A DNA stretch of 64,000 nt from Schistosoma haematobium (Eukaryota > Platyhelminthes > Trematoda > Strigeidida > Schistosomatidae): assembly GCF_000699445.3 (NCBI RefSeq), contig NC_067195.1, positions 13,266,787-13,330,786 of the forward strand. Direction: 5' to 3'. A program made the translations under genes and the position numbers. Shown piece by piece: positions 24,301 through 31,215 of this stretch. Position 1 is the stretch's first letter; every line of letters begins with the position of its first letter. The notes below the pieces were generated by a model. That model worked only from the letters and a program-made list of their open reading frames with translations. It was not told where the DNA came from and did no database searches.

Positions 24301-25787
24301 AGCTTAACTAATGCTAATTCATTCTGAGGTGAAATATAAGTCAGTTAGTTATAAGTGAACAAATAGAAATAATTGAAGATGTAGGATTGATTTTTAACAT
24401 TCACATACTGTTACATCTCGAATCGATCAATATAAGTGGATCTTCCTGTTAACTTTAGATGCCTTATAGTTTTCAATTCAAAAACCTATTCCTCTTTACA
24501 TAGATCAAATTAACATTGGTCATTTTCTCTGGGTTGTTGATAATATTTTTTTAATCGTGTATTTTAGCCTTTTTAAATCCATTCCTACTTTGCTCAGTAC
24601 ATGTAGTTGGAGACTTTAGATATCATGCCTGGAAACTGATTACAGATATTGTAGATTAGTATAATCAAGTTTCCATTTATTTTTTGCACTAAAGATGATA
24701 GCATGTGAATTGAGAATTGATAGTAGAATCTCAGTTGTATTTATTGTTTAACTTACTTTGAGTTCATTGTACGTTCATTCATCTAGTTTATTCATTCTCC
24801 AAAGGTTTCTTTATTCTTATTTTTTAAGCATCATTGAAAATATTGTTCTTTTGATATAATTTGTCAATCACTAAGTCTCAACCAGTTAGAATTCAGAATT
24901 GAGATAACCCCCGATGAGTTGATTCAATAAATGATTTTGTACTAAGAAACTTAAGTTGTCTTTTATATTACAACATGTTCAACTAAAATAGTGTAGCTAT
25001 GATTGAGTGATAAATAACTAGTCAACAATGTTTAACAACTGAAGGTAGTCGGCGAGAAACTCCGTACCTGGATTGAGTACTAGTGGGTGCTCATCAGTGA
25101 GGCTTACTTACAGCTTTGAGGAAATTGATACTTCCTGGTGGCCTTGAATTAGCGTTACGAGGCTTCATACTTTAAGATGTTACCATTGAGCTATTTGAAT
25201 AACAAATGGAGCATCAATCCTCTCAAGATTACAGATATTCCTTACTAACAACTGTCATCTAGGTCCATGGTTCCTTACTGACTACTCTCAAACACCTTGT
25301 CTCTCAACATAGTGCACACAATAACATATCCCTAAGACTAGTGGCCACATTGCAATCTGATCTATGTGATTCGATCAGTGCTAAACGGACTAGACAAACT
25401 TAAAATTGTTCAATAATCAGTGACCAACTAGCTGTAAATTTACCAAGCATAAAAATGAATACTATAAAATAATCAATAATCACTTCTATTCAGTTTGACT
25501 GGTTAATTCATGAAAAGAAGATAATGAAACGCAAAATTGTTCCTTTCAGTAATATAATTTCTCTAATGAAGGTTCTTTATTGTATATTTGACATCTGCCA
25601 TGTGATCACTTATTAAGTGGAAAACTTAAATAAACTTAATTATTTTAATAACATTATCAATAATAATGTTCGTTATGAAATTTCAGATTCCGTTATATGT
25701 TCTGTAATGCGATCACGAAATCTTCATGGTATAGATGAAACATTTTCTGGATTTTCTTATATCCCAACCAAAAATATTCATAATTAG
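6029..25787 (+). CDS. sgk: SGK-type AGC serine/threonine kinase gene, 3' seven exons (partial)
   Basis: Seven exons (6029-6244, 8802-8914, 12401-12437, 14454-14540, 17066-17269, 24035-24230, 25687-25787) join in phase to 317 codons plus TAG. They cover a kinase domain and the C-terminal AGC tail. Landmarks in order: ATP-binding Lys in [15 protein letters not shown] of helix [13 protein letters not shown]; catalytic loop YRDLKPEN; DFGLCK; T-loop TFCGTPEYLAPE with its PDK1-site Thr; [28 protein letters not shown]-like TAPFLP; hydrophobic motif FSGFSY (TORC2-type Ser). KQPYD-VDWWCLG and the VPNSV-type tail fit SGK better than Akt. The glycine-rich loop and N-terminus lie upstream of the window. 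In other animals SGK acts downstream of PI3K/PDK1 on ion transport and growth. Introns of 1.5 to 6.8 kb are full of retroelements. Confidence 0.93.
6253..6309 (+). repeat. (ATT)n microsatellite just inside an SGK intron
   Basis: About 18 ATT units begin eight bases after the GTAAGT donor of the SGK exon ending at 6244. Confidence 0.95.
6310..8801. other. SGK intron, no other gene seen
   Basis: AT-rich intron sequence without coding signal or a recognised repeat. Short open frames at 6953-7135 and 7773-7973 (minus) lack any domain or codon pattern. Confidence 0.6.
8802..8914 (+). CDS. sgk: SGK kinase exon b: hinge to catalytic loop
   Basis: Acceptor TTTTTAATAG; encodes [37 protein letters not shown] plus two bases of Arg. 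Donor CG|GTAGGT. LFYH-QRER and [15 protein letters not shown] are closely SGK-like. Ends in phase 2, matched by the T that begins the next exon (CG+T = Arg of YRD). Confidence 0.92.
8915..9734. other. SGK intron, nothing recognised
   Basis: AT-rich sequence between the kinase exon and the RTE derivative that begins at about 9735. Confidence 0.6.
9735..11145 (-). mobile_element. Internally deleted RTE element (SR2-related subfamily)
   Basis: Minus-strand element with an RTE 5' end (about 11145-11060), the linker between endonuclease and RT (11074-10268, [19 protein letters not shown] through [12 protein letters not shown]) and a 3' end with RT tail (10118-9807). The endonuclease and the RT palm are missing. 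The sequence jumps from the DIED region straight to [10 protein letters not shown] near 10430, and from the 5' leader to the linker near 11075. Frames are broken. The 3' part is almost the same as in the copies at 30053-31215 and 51365-52870. Confidence 0.75.
11146..12400. other. SGK intron, nothing recognised
   Basis: No coding or repeat signal that I can name. A polypyrimidine-poor acceptor (TATTTAAAAG) closes the interval at 12400. Confidence 0.55.
12401..12437 (+). CDS. sgk: SGK kinase micro-exon c: catalytic loop [12 protein letters not shown]
   Basis: A 37-base exon between TTTAAAAG and GTAAGT. Its first T completes the Arg of the RD motif, and twelve codons follow ([12 protein letters not shown]). 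It holds the catalytic Asp and the Asn that binds magnesium. Short as it is, the match to the invariant kinase motif and the phase on both sides make it certain. Confidence 0.93.
12838..12962 (-). repeat. tRNA-derived SINE remnant with decayed hammerhead
   Basis: On the minus strand a B-box-like GGGTTTGATCC is followed by TGAGTCCCAAATTAGGAT, close to the stem II region of the schistosome hammerhead (GAGTCCCAAATAGGAC). The core is split by an insertion, and GAAA reads GACA, so no activity is expected. Confidence 0.5.
12965..13095 (+). repeat. Opposed SINE fragment with hammerhead-like 3' half
   Basis: Reads CACGGATGCTCTCTGG, then TTGAAACAGATGTCTATTGC. This follows the second hammerhead family of schistosome SINEs (GTGGATGC..., CGAAACAGCTGTC). 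It lies head to head with the minus-strand SINE at 12838-12962. The core is degenerate. Confidence 0.45.
13096..14453. other. SGK intron, nothing recognised
   Basis: AT-rich, no coding signal. A 62-codon minus-strand frame at 13368-13556 has no recognisable motif. Confidence 0.55.
14454..14540 (+). CDS. sgk: SGK kinase exon d: DFG and activation loop
   Basis: 29 codons from acceptor ATATTTAAG to donor [21 protein letters not shown], then [17 protein letters not shown]. It contains the DFG Asp that binds metal and the T-loop Thr (TFCGT) that PDK1 phosphorylates in this family. Both ends are in phase 0. Confidence 0.94.
14541..16269. other. SGK intron; unknown dispersed-looking block at about 15640-15960
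   Basis: No gene. Around 15640-15960 base composition rises in GC and there is a perfect 10-base inverted repeat (ACGCTGATTG 15841-15850, CAATCAGCGT 15863-15872). This hints at an unnamed repeat or a solo terminal repeat. Confidence 0.4.
16270..16469 (-). repeat. tRNA-like SINE with a strong GC hairpin
   Basis: On the minus strand, TTAAGTGGTTGCGGGTGG resembles a tRNA A-box region and CTGGTTCGAATAC a B box, about 40 bases apart. Downstream lies a perfect 12-bp hairpin with a CCCA/TGGG loop (16341-16368). This is consistent with a tRNA-derived SINE that differs from the hammerhead SINEs in the window. Confidence 0.5.
17066..17269 (+). CDS. sgk: SGK kinase exon e: APE to C-lobe
   Basis: 68 codons between TTTAAAATAG and CGT|GTAAGT, phase 0 at both ends. 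Encodes [19 protein letters not shown], then [20 protein letters not shown] and a short variable tail ending TENILFR. The APE motif, the DxWxxG-type DWWCLG and the GLPPFYS segment are strongly SGK-like. Confidence 0.94.
17400..17580 (-). repeat. tRNA-derived SINE with decayed hammerhead
   Basis: Minus strand: GAATGCCAACCTAGTGGTTT (A-box region), GAGTTCAATCC (B box), GTCGTGGATGTACACT, then TTGATTA, ATCTC-ATACT-GAGAC and TAAACAACTGTC. These align with a hammerhead in which C3 of the CUGANGA core is now T and GAAA is TAAA. Stem II still pairs. Predicted inactive. Confidence 0.6.
17590..17770 (+). repeat. Opposed SINE fragment with hammerhead-like motif
   Basis: Plus strand: GGTCGTGGCTTAACATCTCTGAG, then GGGGCGAAACAGCTGTC and TATTGCC. 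The GAAA and GTC elements are kept, but the core and stem II have lost bases. It lies head to head with the SINE at 17400-17580, the same arrangement as at 12838-13095. Confidence 0.5.
17771..18434. other. SGK intron, nothing recognised
   Basis: AT-rich sequence without coding or repeat signal that I can name. Confidence 0.5.
18435..18905 (-). mobile_element. 5'-end fragment of an SR2-like RTE element
   Basis: Read on the minus strand this matches the leader and first codons of SR2-like copy 1: a CATGGGGTTAGCAACCC block, the start region ATGGCATCTCATAGTGAAAC, then ACGAGGCCGATTACCCTTCTG. Only the 5' end is present and the rest of the element is missing. That is the opposite of the usual 5' truncation. 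Confidence 0.6.
18906..19309. other. SGK intron with short (TA)n, no gene
   Basis: (TA)n at about 18990-19004; otherwise AT-rich and unassigned. Confidence 0.5.
19310..19749 (-). repeat. SINE with hammerhead remnant inside a fold-back of about 60-base arms
   Basis: Minus-strand SINE at about 19510-19310: A-box region CCGGCTCAGTGGTCTAG, B box GGTTCGAGTCCC, GTCGTGGATGCGCATTGG, hammerhead-like CTCCCACAATAGGACGAAATGGCCGTC, then a 3' tail ending CTAGCTTCAATTGACTCATG. The plus strand at 19685-19749 repeats that 3' half in inverse (GGACCGTCCAGTGCTTTCAGG, then CTAGCTTCAATTGACTCGTA). The whole block is therefore an imperfect palindrome with a 310-base centre. In the minus-strand copy, C3 of the catalytic core reads G. 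Confidence 0.65.
19758..20164. other. SGK intron, no gene seen
   Basis: Purine-rich, AT-rich sequence between two SINEs with no named content. Confidence 0.5.
20165..20322 (-). repeat. Sm-alpha-type SINE
   Basis: Minus strand: A-box region TAAGTTGATAAAGCGATGGC, a clean B box (GGGTTCGAGTCCC, plus 20268-20281), then a hammerhead ribozyme and a short tail. This is the order known from the schistosome Sm-alpha satellite/SINE family, whose transcripts are cut by hammerheads. Confidence 0.85.
20188..20243 (-). ncRNA. Hammerhead ribozyme (type I), near-intact
   Basis: Minus strand: stem I ATCCAG/CTGGAT (plus 20231-20236 with 20192-20197); core CTGACGA, which satisfies CUGANGA; stem II GTCC/AGAC with loop CAAATA (one C-A mismatch where the family has G-C); GAAA; very short stem III ACGC/GCGT; cleavage triplet GTC ending at plus 20198. 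This is the schistosome hammerhead apart from two changes, position 7 and the stem II closing pair. Every catalytic residue is present, so self-cleavage is plausible, weakened by stem II. Assignment from family knowledge, activity inferred. Confidence 0.88.
20550..22600 (-). mobile_element. Penelope-like retroelement 2, frames broken but catalytic YTDD kept
   Basis: Minus-strand pieces in order: N-terminal region (about 22500-22000); [20 protein letters not shown] (about 21810-21760); motif [15 protein letters not shown] (about 21420-21380); [10 protein letters not shown] (about 21310-21280), the intact catalytic motif [21 protein letters not shown] (about 21270-21210); and [14 protein letters not shown] downstream (20980-20940). 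Several frameshifts and a stop (KWLV*ILDPY) make it a pseudo-element. It is clearly different in sequence from the PLE at 9-1460. Ends are approximate and no terminal repeats were identified. Confidence 0.75.
22601..23494. other. SGK intron; 23400-23460 shares a block with 25380-25440
   Basis: No gene. The string AACGGACTAGACAAAC and its surroundings recur near 25390, so part of this interval is an unnamed dispersed repeat. Confidence 0.45.
23495..23665 (+). repeat. tRNA-derived SINE with compensated but mutated hammerhead
   Basis: Plus strand: A-box region ATAGCTCAGTGATAAG (23507-23522), B box AGGTTCGAACTTATC (23549-23563), then core CTGACAA (23603-23609), stem II ATCC/GGAT (23610-23613 with 23620-23623), GAAA 23624-23627. 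G8 of the core is A, which should stop cleavage. Stem II has changed on both sides yet still pairs fully, a sign of past or parallel constraint. Confidence 0.65.
23750..23978 (+). mobile_element. 3' UTR fragment of an SR3-like RTE element
   Basis: GTGGCAACTCGAACTGATGTACG and CTACGTTG-TTACTGACTGACT match the 3' end of the RTE copies at 44168 and 50826 (GGCAACTTGACCGATGCATA, CTACGTTGTAGTTGACTGACTGACTGA). Only the tail is left. It ends about 55 bases before an SGK exon. Confidence 0.6.
24035..24230 (+). CDS. sgk: SGK kinase exon f: end of C-lobe and AGC tail
   Basis: Acceptor CTAACACACAG, donor CCAA|GTGAGT. 65 codons plus one base: [20 protein letters not shown], then [26 protein letters not shown] and [14 protein letters not shown]. 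The RLG, HRFF-x2-IDW and the PEF of the AGC C-tail are all in place. Ends in phase 1. Confidence 0.93.
24231..25019. other. SGK last intron, first part; nothing recognised
   Basis: AT-rich, no coding or repeat signal. Confidence 0.5.
25020..25440 (-). repeat. Dispersed repeat with tRNA-like and hammerhead-like pieces
   Basis: On the minus strand AATAGCTCAATGGTAACATC looks like an A-box region. It is followed further on by CACTGATGAGCACCCACTAG. CTGATGA is present, but the GAAA side reads AATC, so this is at best a remote or decayed hammerhead. The right end (about 25380-25440) is shared with 23400-23460. Confidence 0.4.
25687..25787 (+). CDS. sgk: SGK kinase last exon: hydrophobic motif and stop
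   Basis: Acceptor GAAATTTCAG. The joined codon A+AT gives Asn, so the junction reads VPNSV, matching the VPNSI of SGK tails. Then [21 protein letters not shown] and [11 protein letters not shown] at 25785-25787. FSGFSY is the AGC hydrophobic motif with the regulatory Ser. Confidence 0.93.
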
Positions 25788-28700
25788 TCATAGTTGGACT
25801 GAATATAAACTTATTCTTACATATTTAATTTACATTCGAATATATCCTATTCTGTTACTTTAACATTTTCATCATGGTTCAATTGTTCAATGCTAATCAA
25901 CTGTCATATTTAAATCTGCTCTCAATAACTCATTTAAATGTTGAAATTAACTGTTGGAACAGCTTGTACTATTTTAGTTGTGAAGATGTTTTTGAGGGTA
26001 AACATTGATGAACTCATAGGTGCTGCTTGATTCCGTTTAATGATAATGCTAATAAAATATAGATTCTCATTAACTTAGTATACAAACTTATGAAAACGGG
26101 AAATAAGAAATGGAGTAGGAGTAGCGCTTCGTATACGTAAATTTCAAACATAAATTTAAACAGTAGACAAAGGATATAGGTATAGATAAAACGTTTCATT
26201 TGAATACGCACTAAAAGTTAGACCTAACTCAGATTATATAAGCAATGTTTATAATACAAGAAGGTAGACAGACACGTACATAATAAGTACATACACATCC
26301 TTATCTAAACCGTATTTTGTGATTTATCATCGTTAGAAATATCATAAGAAAATGTACTTGAACAGGTCACCAGATCTTTGATCGAATTACAATGATACTC
26401 AAATGTTACAGCTTGATACAGACACAAACAGATGAGGGGTATGTTCTAGGCGAATCGTATTAGAAAATACAGGGTTCTGTCCGTAGACATAACGCTGTTG
26501 TTGGTTTCTTCAAGTAAATTATGCAAATCGAAACCGCTGCAAAGTCGGTGGAAGATTATGTGTAGAAAAATGTAATGAAAGGCCATACATAGAAACTTGC
26601 TTGTACTGCATCTTATTTGCCAAAAAAACATCCACATGACTGTCAAAATCGGATAATAAGAGTGGGAAGGAAGATAAGCCTTTAGTTAGCTTTCGTAATA
26701 GAAAAACAAAGTTACATACTTTTTTTTCATTCAGTGTGATTGCTGTTCAATATCATGCCTATTTTTTATCCACTGTGATGACTGCTTGATAAGGGTACTC
26801 GTTTTATTTAAAGAGTAGTGGTTTTCTTGCCATAACATTGATTTTATTTTCAATGTGGTGTTTCTTCAGTATGGTATTTTTGTATTAAATTAATTTGAAC
26901 TCTGCTCAGCATCGCACTCAGTATGTGTTTTTGTAATAATTCTATGCACTTTTCATGCATGTGATATTTAATAATTAATTATCGAGTAGGTGCGCAAATC
27001 AATGTATAGATGAATGAATATTATGGTTATATGGGGTACTTTTTGGAGGAATAATAAATCTTCATTTGTATCCATCTTCTGTGTCTTGACTTTGCGTTGT
27101 AAGAACTTCCGTGGTTTTCGATTTCAAGTATTTGGCAGCAGGATCAGGGACATAGCTATTTTATGGATAAAAGGCTTCTTGTATGTATATGAATAGTGGT
27201 TAGGAAATTCAATATCATCTGCATGAAAACGTGGAGAATTCCTATATGTATTTATTATAGACATATAGTAAGGAAAGAACAAGTCCAAATATTAGCAATT
27301 CGGACGATAAACATGTTTCAGTTTCCACAGCTTCGTTGAACTAATTGAAAAGGAAATACAGAGTTTGATGAGATGTCACGATATCTGTACTATATTGGTT
27401 GAGTCATAAGTGCTTCTTGTGATGGTCAGTTGATAGGATTTATATGATCAAAAGTAGTGGATAGTAGATCATTTTTGTCTATACAATGGGTTGAGCTATG
27501 AATGGTACCAGTGTAGATCGTTACGGTGGATCTTTACTTAAGACGTATATCGATTGGGTGAGATAAATTTTTCCCAATGAATGATTCATGAACTAGTTTC
27601 CCAACCGTCTATTTTTCGCATATCATATATCTTCAATACACGACAAGTTCAATGCTGAAACTTAATTACGACTATGCTTAAACGATTTTGTATAATTACT
27701 TCAGTACTCCTTGGTTGGTATCGATTTTGTTTTTCTTGGACTTTGATTATGACGATTTTCATACTGGCTGAACTATGTAGAAATGATTGACTTGAGTATT
27801 AGTTGTTGGGATGAAGTATGTTTTCAGTTTATTGGAAGTGCCTATTACTGTGACAAATAATTTTGTAGCTTCGTTGTATCTGATTTCCAAGACATAAATT
27901 GACCGTACATCCCAATTCAGGGAACTGCTCAGTACAACACTTGTTTGGCAAATTTCTGTTTTAGCTGTATCAGTCAGTGTGTTACTGATTGAAATATTGG
28001 GCTGCTCAGCTTGTTGTCCGAGAAGTTAATTGTTTCTATTCGTCTCAGTATCTAACATATATTTGTTATCATAGAAAAGAAGTGGATGTTTTAATTAATC
28101 TGTCAATCCGCTATTGTTTTAATGTGTGGCCGGTAAACGAATACAAACAGACAATTGGTAAAGTTATGTGATGTGGCCCTGTTTAATCCCAATAATCCTT
28201 TTATATTATTAATTTCTATTTTAATTTTATCATAACTCGACTCTGTATGGTCTATCAGTTTTTGTGTTCAGTGAGCTATTATCTAGTCTGCGATCTGGTT
28301 CTCAAATGGTGATAGTGAATTGTGTAACTGGGTTAAGCGTGATCCAGTCTGCATCAGTGTATCTCTACAAATCTCTGTGAAGTTTGTTTGTGTTGTATTT
28401 CAGAGAATCATCGACTTATCAATTTTTTCCTAATATAATCGAATAATACTGGTAGCATATGAATGTGAAACAATATAACAAAGTAGTGCTAATCACACTA
28501 AGTCTAGAACTCCTACAAGAAACAATCAAGAACTCATATTAGAAGTGCGCAGTATGGAGTTGCATTGTGTTATTATGATCGGTTTAAACACAGCATAAGT
28601 TATTTAATTGTACAGTAAATGTAGTGATTATTCACCACATGAACGTTCTCAGATAAGTGATTTTGTATCTTCTTTATCATTCATTAATTAGAATAAGAGT

Positions 28701-30052
28701 GTCGGGCATCTGATTTTAAGAAATATTTGAAAACCCTGAATTTTTTATATACTGTGATAGCTTAATCTATTGAGTCCCAACTAATTGCATACTAGAATAA
28801 TTAAAAGTAACGCATGCATTTAGTGTCATAGAAACCTCTGGATCTGTCAAAAAGTACCCCAATAACTGTGAATGGACCAGTACTTACAGAGAGGAAAAGA
28901 CAATGGGTACTGGAATCCTCAGCACTATTAATAGCATTTGACATTTTATACAAGCACCATAAGACTATATAGTTAGTGCCTCCGAGTTAACTTAATCTAA
29001 ATCGTTAGTAAAGTTCAGGAGCAGGAATTAACCTGATACCGACTCCTTCCAGATCCCATTAACCGTGTGTATGTTAGTGCAAAATATCTTGCACCCTAGG
29101 TTATTTGGAAGCCAAAATAAGTGTTGTTTAGTGAAGTTCATATTCGCTATCAGTGTTTTATGAGATATCATGCCAAGTGCTTTCATGGAATTGAGGAAAA
29201 TAATTGAGAGTGGTGTTTCTTGGTCCCGACCGGTTGTACAACTGTCTCATGATGTGAGAAGTTTGGAGGTTTACGTTTCGCTACCTTTAATCCCTCATAC
29301 ATGCTGTACACTTTGGATGGAACTGTATCCATTCCATTATTCTTTATAAAAGGCTGCTCTACTTCCTAGTAAGCAACCCTCCGACGCCGGGACATTCAAT
29401 AAAATCAGGGAGTTTTATTGCTGTTTTAGTCCCAACGTTTTGGCTTTTTAGAGCTGTGCTTACGCCACTTTCCTTCTTAACTCTCACACACTGCTTCTTA
29501 TCGCTACTGGGGTATTAGCAACAGTACATTATTCGATTGTTGTATGAACTCCGGTTATGGCTCCAGTAGTCCCGAGATTGATTGGGCCTGTGTTTAATGA
29601 TTTGTATATTATAATCACGTTTGATATGGCAGCTCCCGACCGGATATTATGATTCTCTTCCATTAATTCTGTCATTTATTTCTTACACAATGTGAGTATA
29701 CACACCGTGAACACGGGTTTTACATGAACAAGCAACACTCCATAGGTACTGTAGTATCACAGCGACAGTGGACACAGCCACTTCGAAAATTACATCAAAA
29801 TATTGGGCAGCGATTTTGAATGACAGTCATAGTTATTGTGATCTTTCTCTCAAGTGGGATACGTTGCCACTATCTCATTCTTTTAACATTTTGCTTGCCA
29901 ATTTTATCATCTGTGATAATCTGGGTAAGGCCCAAATAACCCTACTATAGATTTGGTTTTATTGTTTTAATGCAGAGATCCGTGCTTAGGCGTCTTTTTC
30001 GGCTTCCTTATTATTCCGTCGCTAGATGCAGCCACTTTCGACTTATTGTTGG
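25788..30052. other. SGK 3' flank and intergenic DNA; no gene seen
   Basis: The 3' UTR must start here; AATAAA near 26050 is one possible poly(A) signal. The rest, to 30052, has only short frames without motifs. GC is locally higher at 29200-29700, with a CCCGACCGG string at about 29225 and 29637, perhaps an unnamed repeat. Confidence 0.5.
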
Positions 30053-31215
30053 ATTCCGTAAGCATCGGTAGTGTACATACCATTGTTGAACAATCAATTA
30101 AATGGAACTCTTCACTATACATCAACTTACTTGATTATGAGAAAACATTTGACAGCGCAGATAGATGGACCTCATAAAAAATTCTTCGATAACATGGCGT
30201 ACCTGAGAAAATCGTCAACACCATACGGAATCTACACAACGGACTACAATGCAATGTCGTGCATGGAGAACAGCTGACAAACACATTCCAAGTGAGCACC
30301 GAAGTCAGACAAAACTGCCTACTCTCCCCCTTGCTCTTTCTTCCGGTGGTTGACGGGATTACGAAGACCTCTATATCTGGTGGGAAGCACGGAATACAAT
30401 GGACAGCTTAGATGCAACTAGGTGATTTGGACTTCTCAGATGAAACACCCCTTCTACCCCATACCCACCAACAAATGCAGGCCAAAACAACGAGTGTAGT
30501 AGAAGCCTCTACAGCAGTAGGCGTCAACATACGCAAAGGAAGAAAATAAGATCCTCAAATACAACACGAAGAACACCAACCCAATCACACTTGATAGGGA
30601 AGCTCTGGAACAGGCGGAAACGTTCACGTATATGCACAACATCATCGATGAATGTGGAGGATCTGGTTCTGACGTAAAGGAGAGGATTGGAAAAGCAAGG
30701 TCAGCATTCCTACAATTAAAGGACATATGACACTCAGAACAACTGACAACCAAAATCAAAGTCACAATCTTCAATACAAACGTCACGACAGTTCTACTGT
30801 ATGGAGCTGAAACTTGAAGAACTAACATGATCATCATCAAAAAAGTACAAGTATTTATAAACAATTGTCTGCTCAACATCCATCGGCCGGATACCATCAG
30901 CAACAGCCTACTGTGGGAGAGGACAAACCAGCTTCCAGCTGAAGAGGAAATCAAGAAAAAACGTTGGGAGTGGATAGGACATACGTTGAGGAAATCAACA
31001 AACTACATCATGAGGCAAACTCCAAGTTGGAACCTTGAAGGGAAACGGAAAGGAGGAAGACGAAAACCACACTGCACCGAAAATTGGAAGCAGACATGCA
31101 AAGAATGAATAGTAAGGAGAATCGACTGAGAGGGATTAACCAGAATAGACTTGGATAGGGAATGCTGATGGGTTATCTATGCTCCTCTATGAGGAGAAAC
31201 AGGCGTAGTAAATAG
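30053..31215 (+). mobile_element. 5'-truncated RTE element (SR2-related subfamily)
   Basis: Plus strand, begins inside RT at GGATTCCGTAAGCATCGG. RT pieces: TIVEQSIKWNSSLYINLLDY (motif A region), TEVRQNCLLSPLLFLPVVDG (motif B, damaged), LGDLDFSDETPLLPH (motif C, should be ADD, here SDE), then the C-terminal part at 30827-31108 ([25 protein letters not shown]). In-frame stops are frequent. From 30053 to about 31108 it is virtually identical, in opposite orientation, to 51460-52520. Beyond 31108 the two differ strongly. Confidence 0.8.

Noticed and set aside
26014..26646. Two minus-strand frames of 65-66 codons downstream of the kinase gene
   Set aside because: No motifs, no splice context, AT-rich composition; likely chance.
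30454..30954. 166-codon frame with hydrophobic segments (twins at 9991-10527 and 51620-52120)
   Set aside because: Antisense of the RTE RT end; present only because the copies are near-identical.
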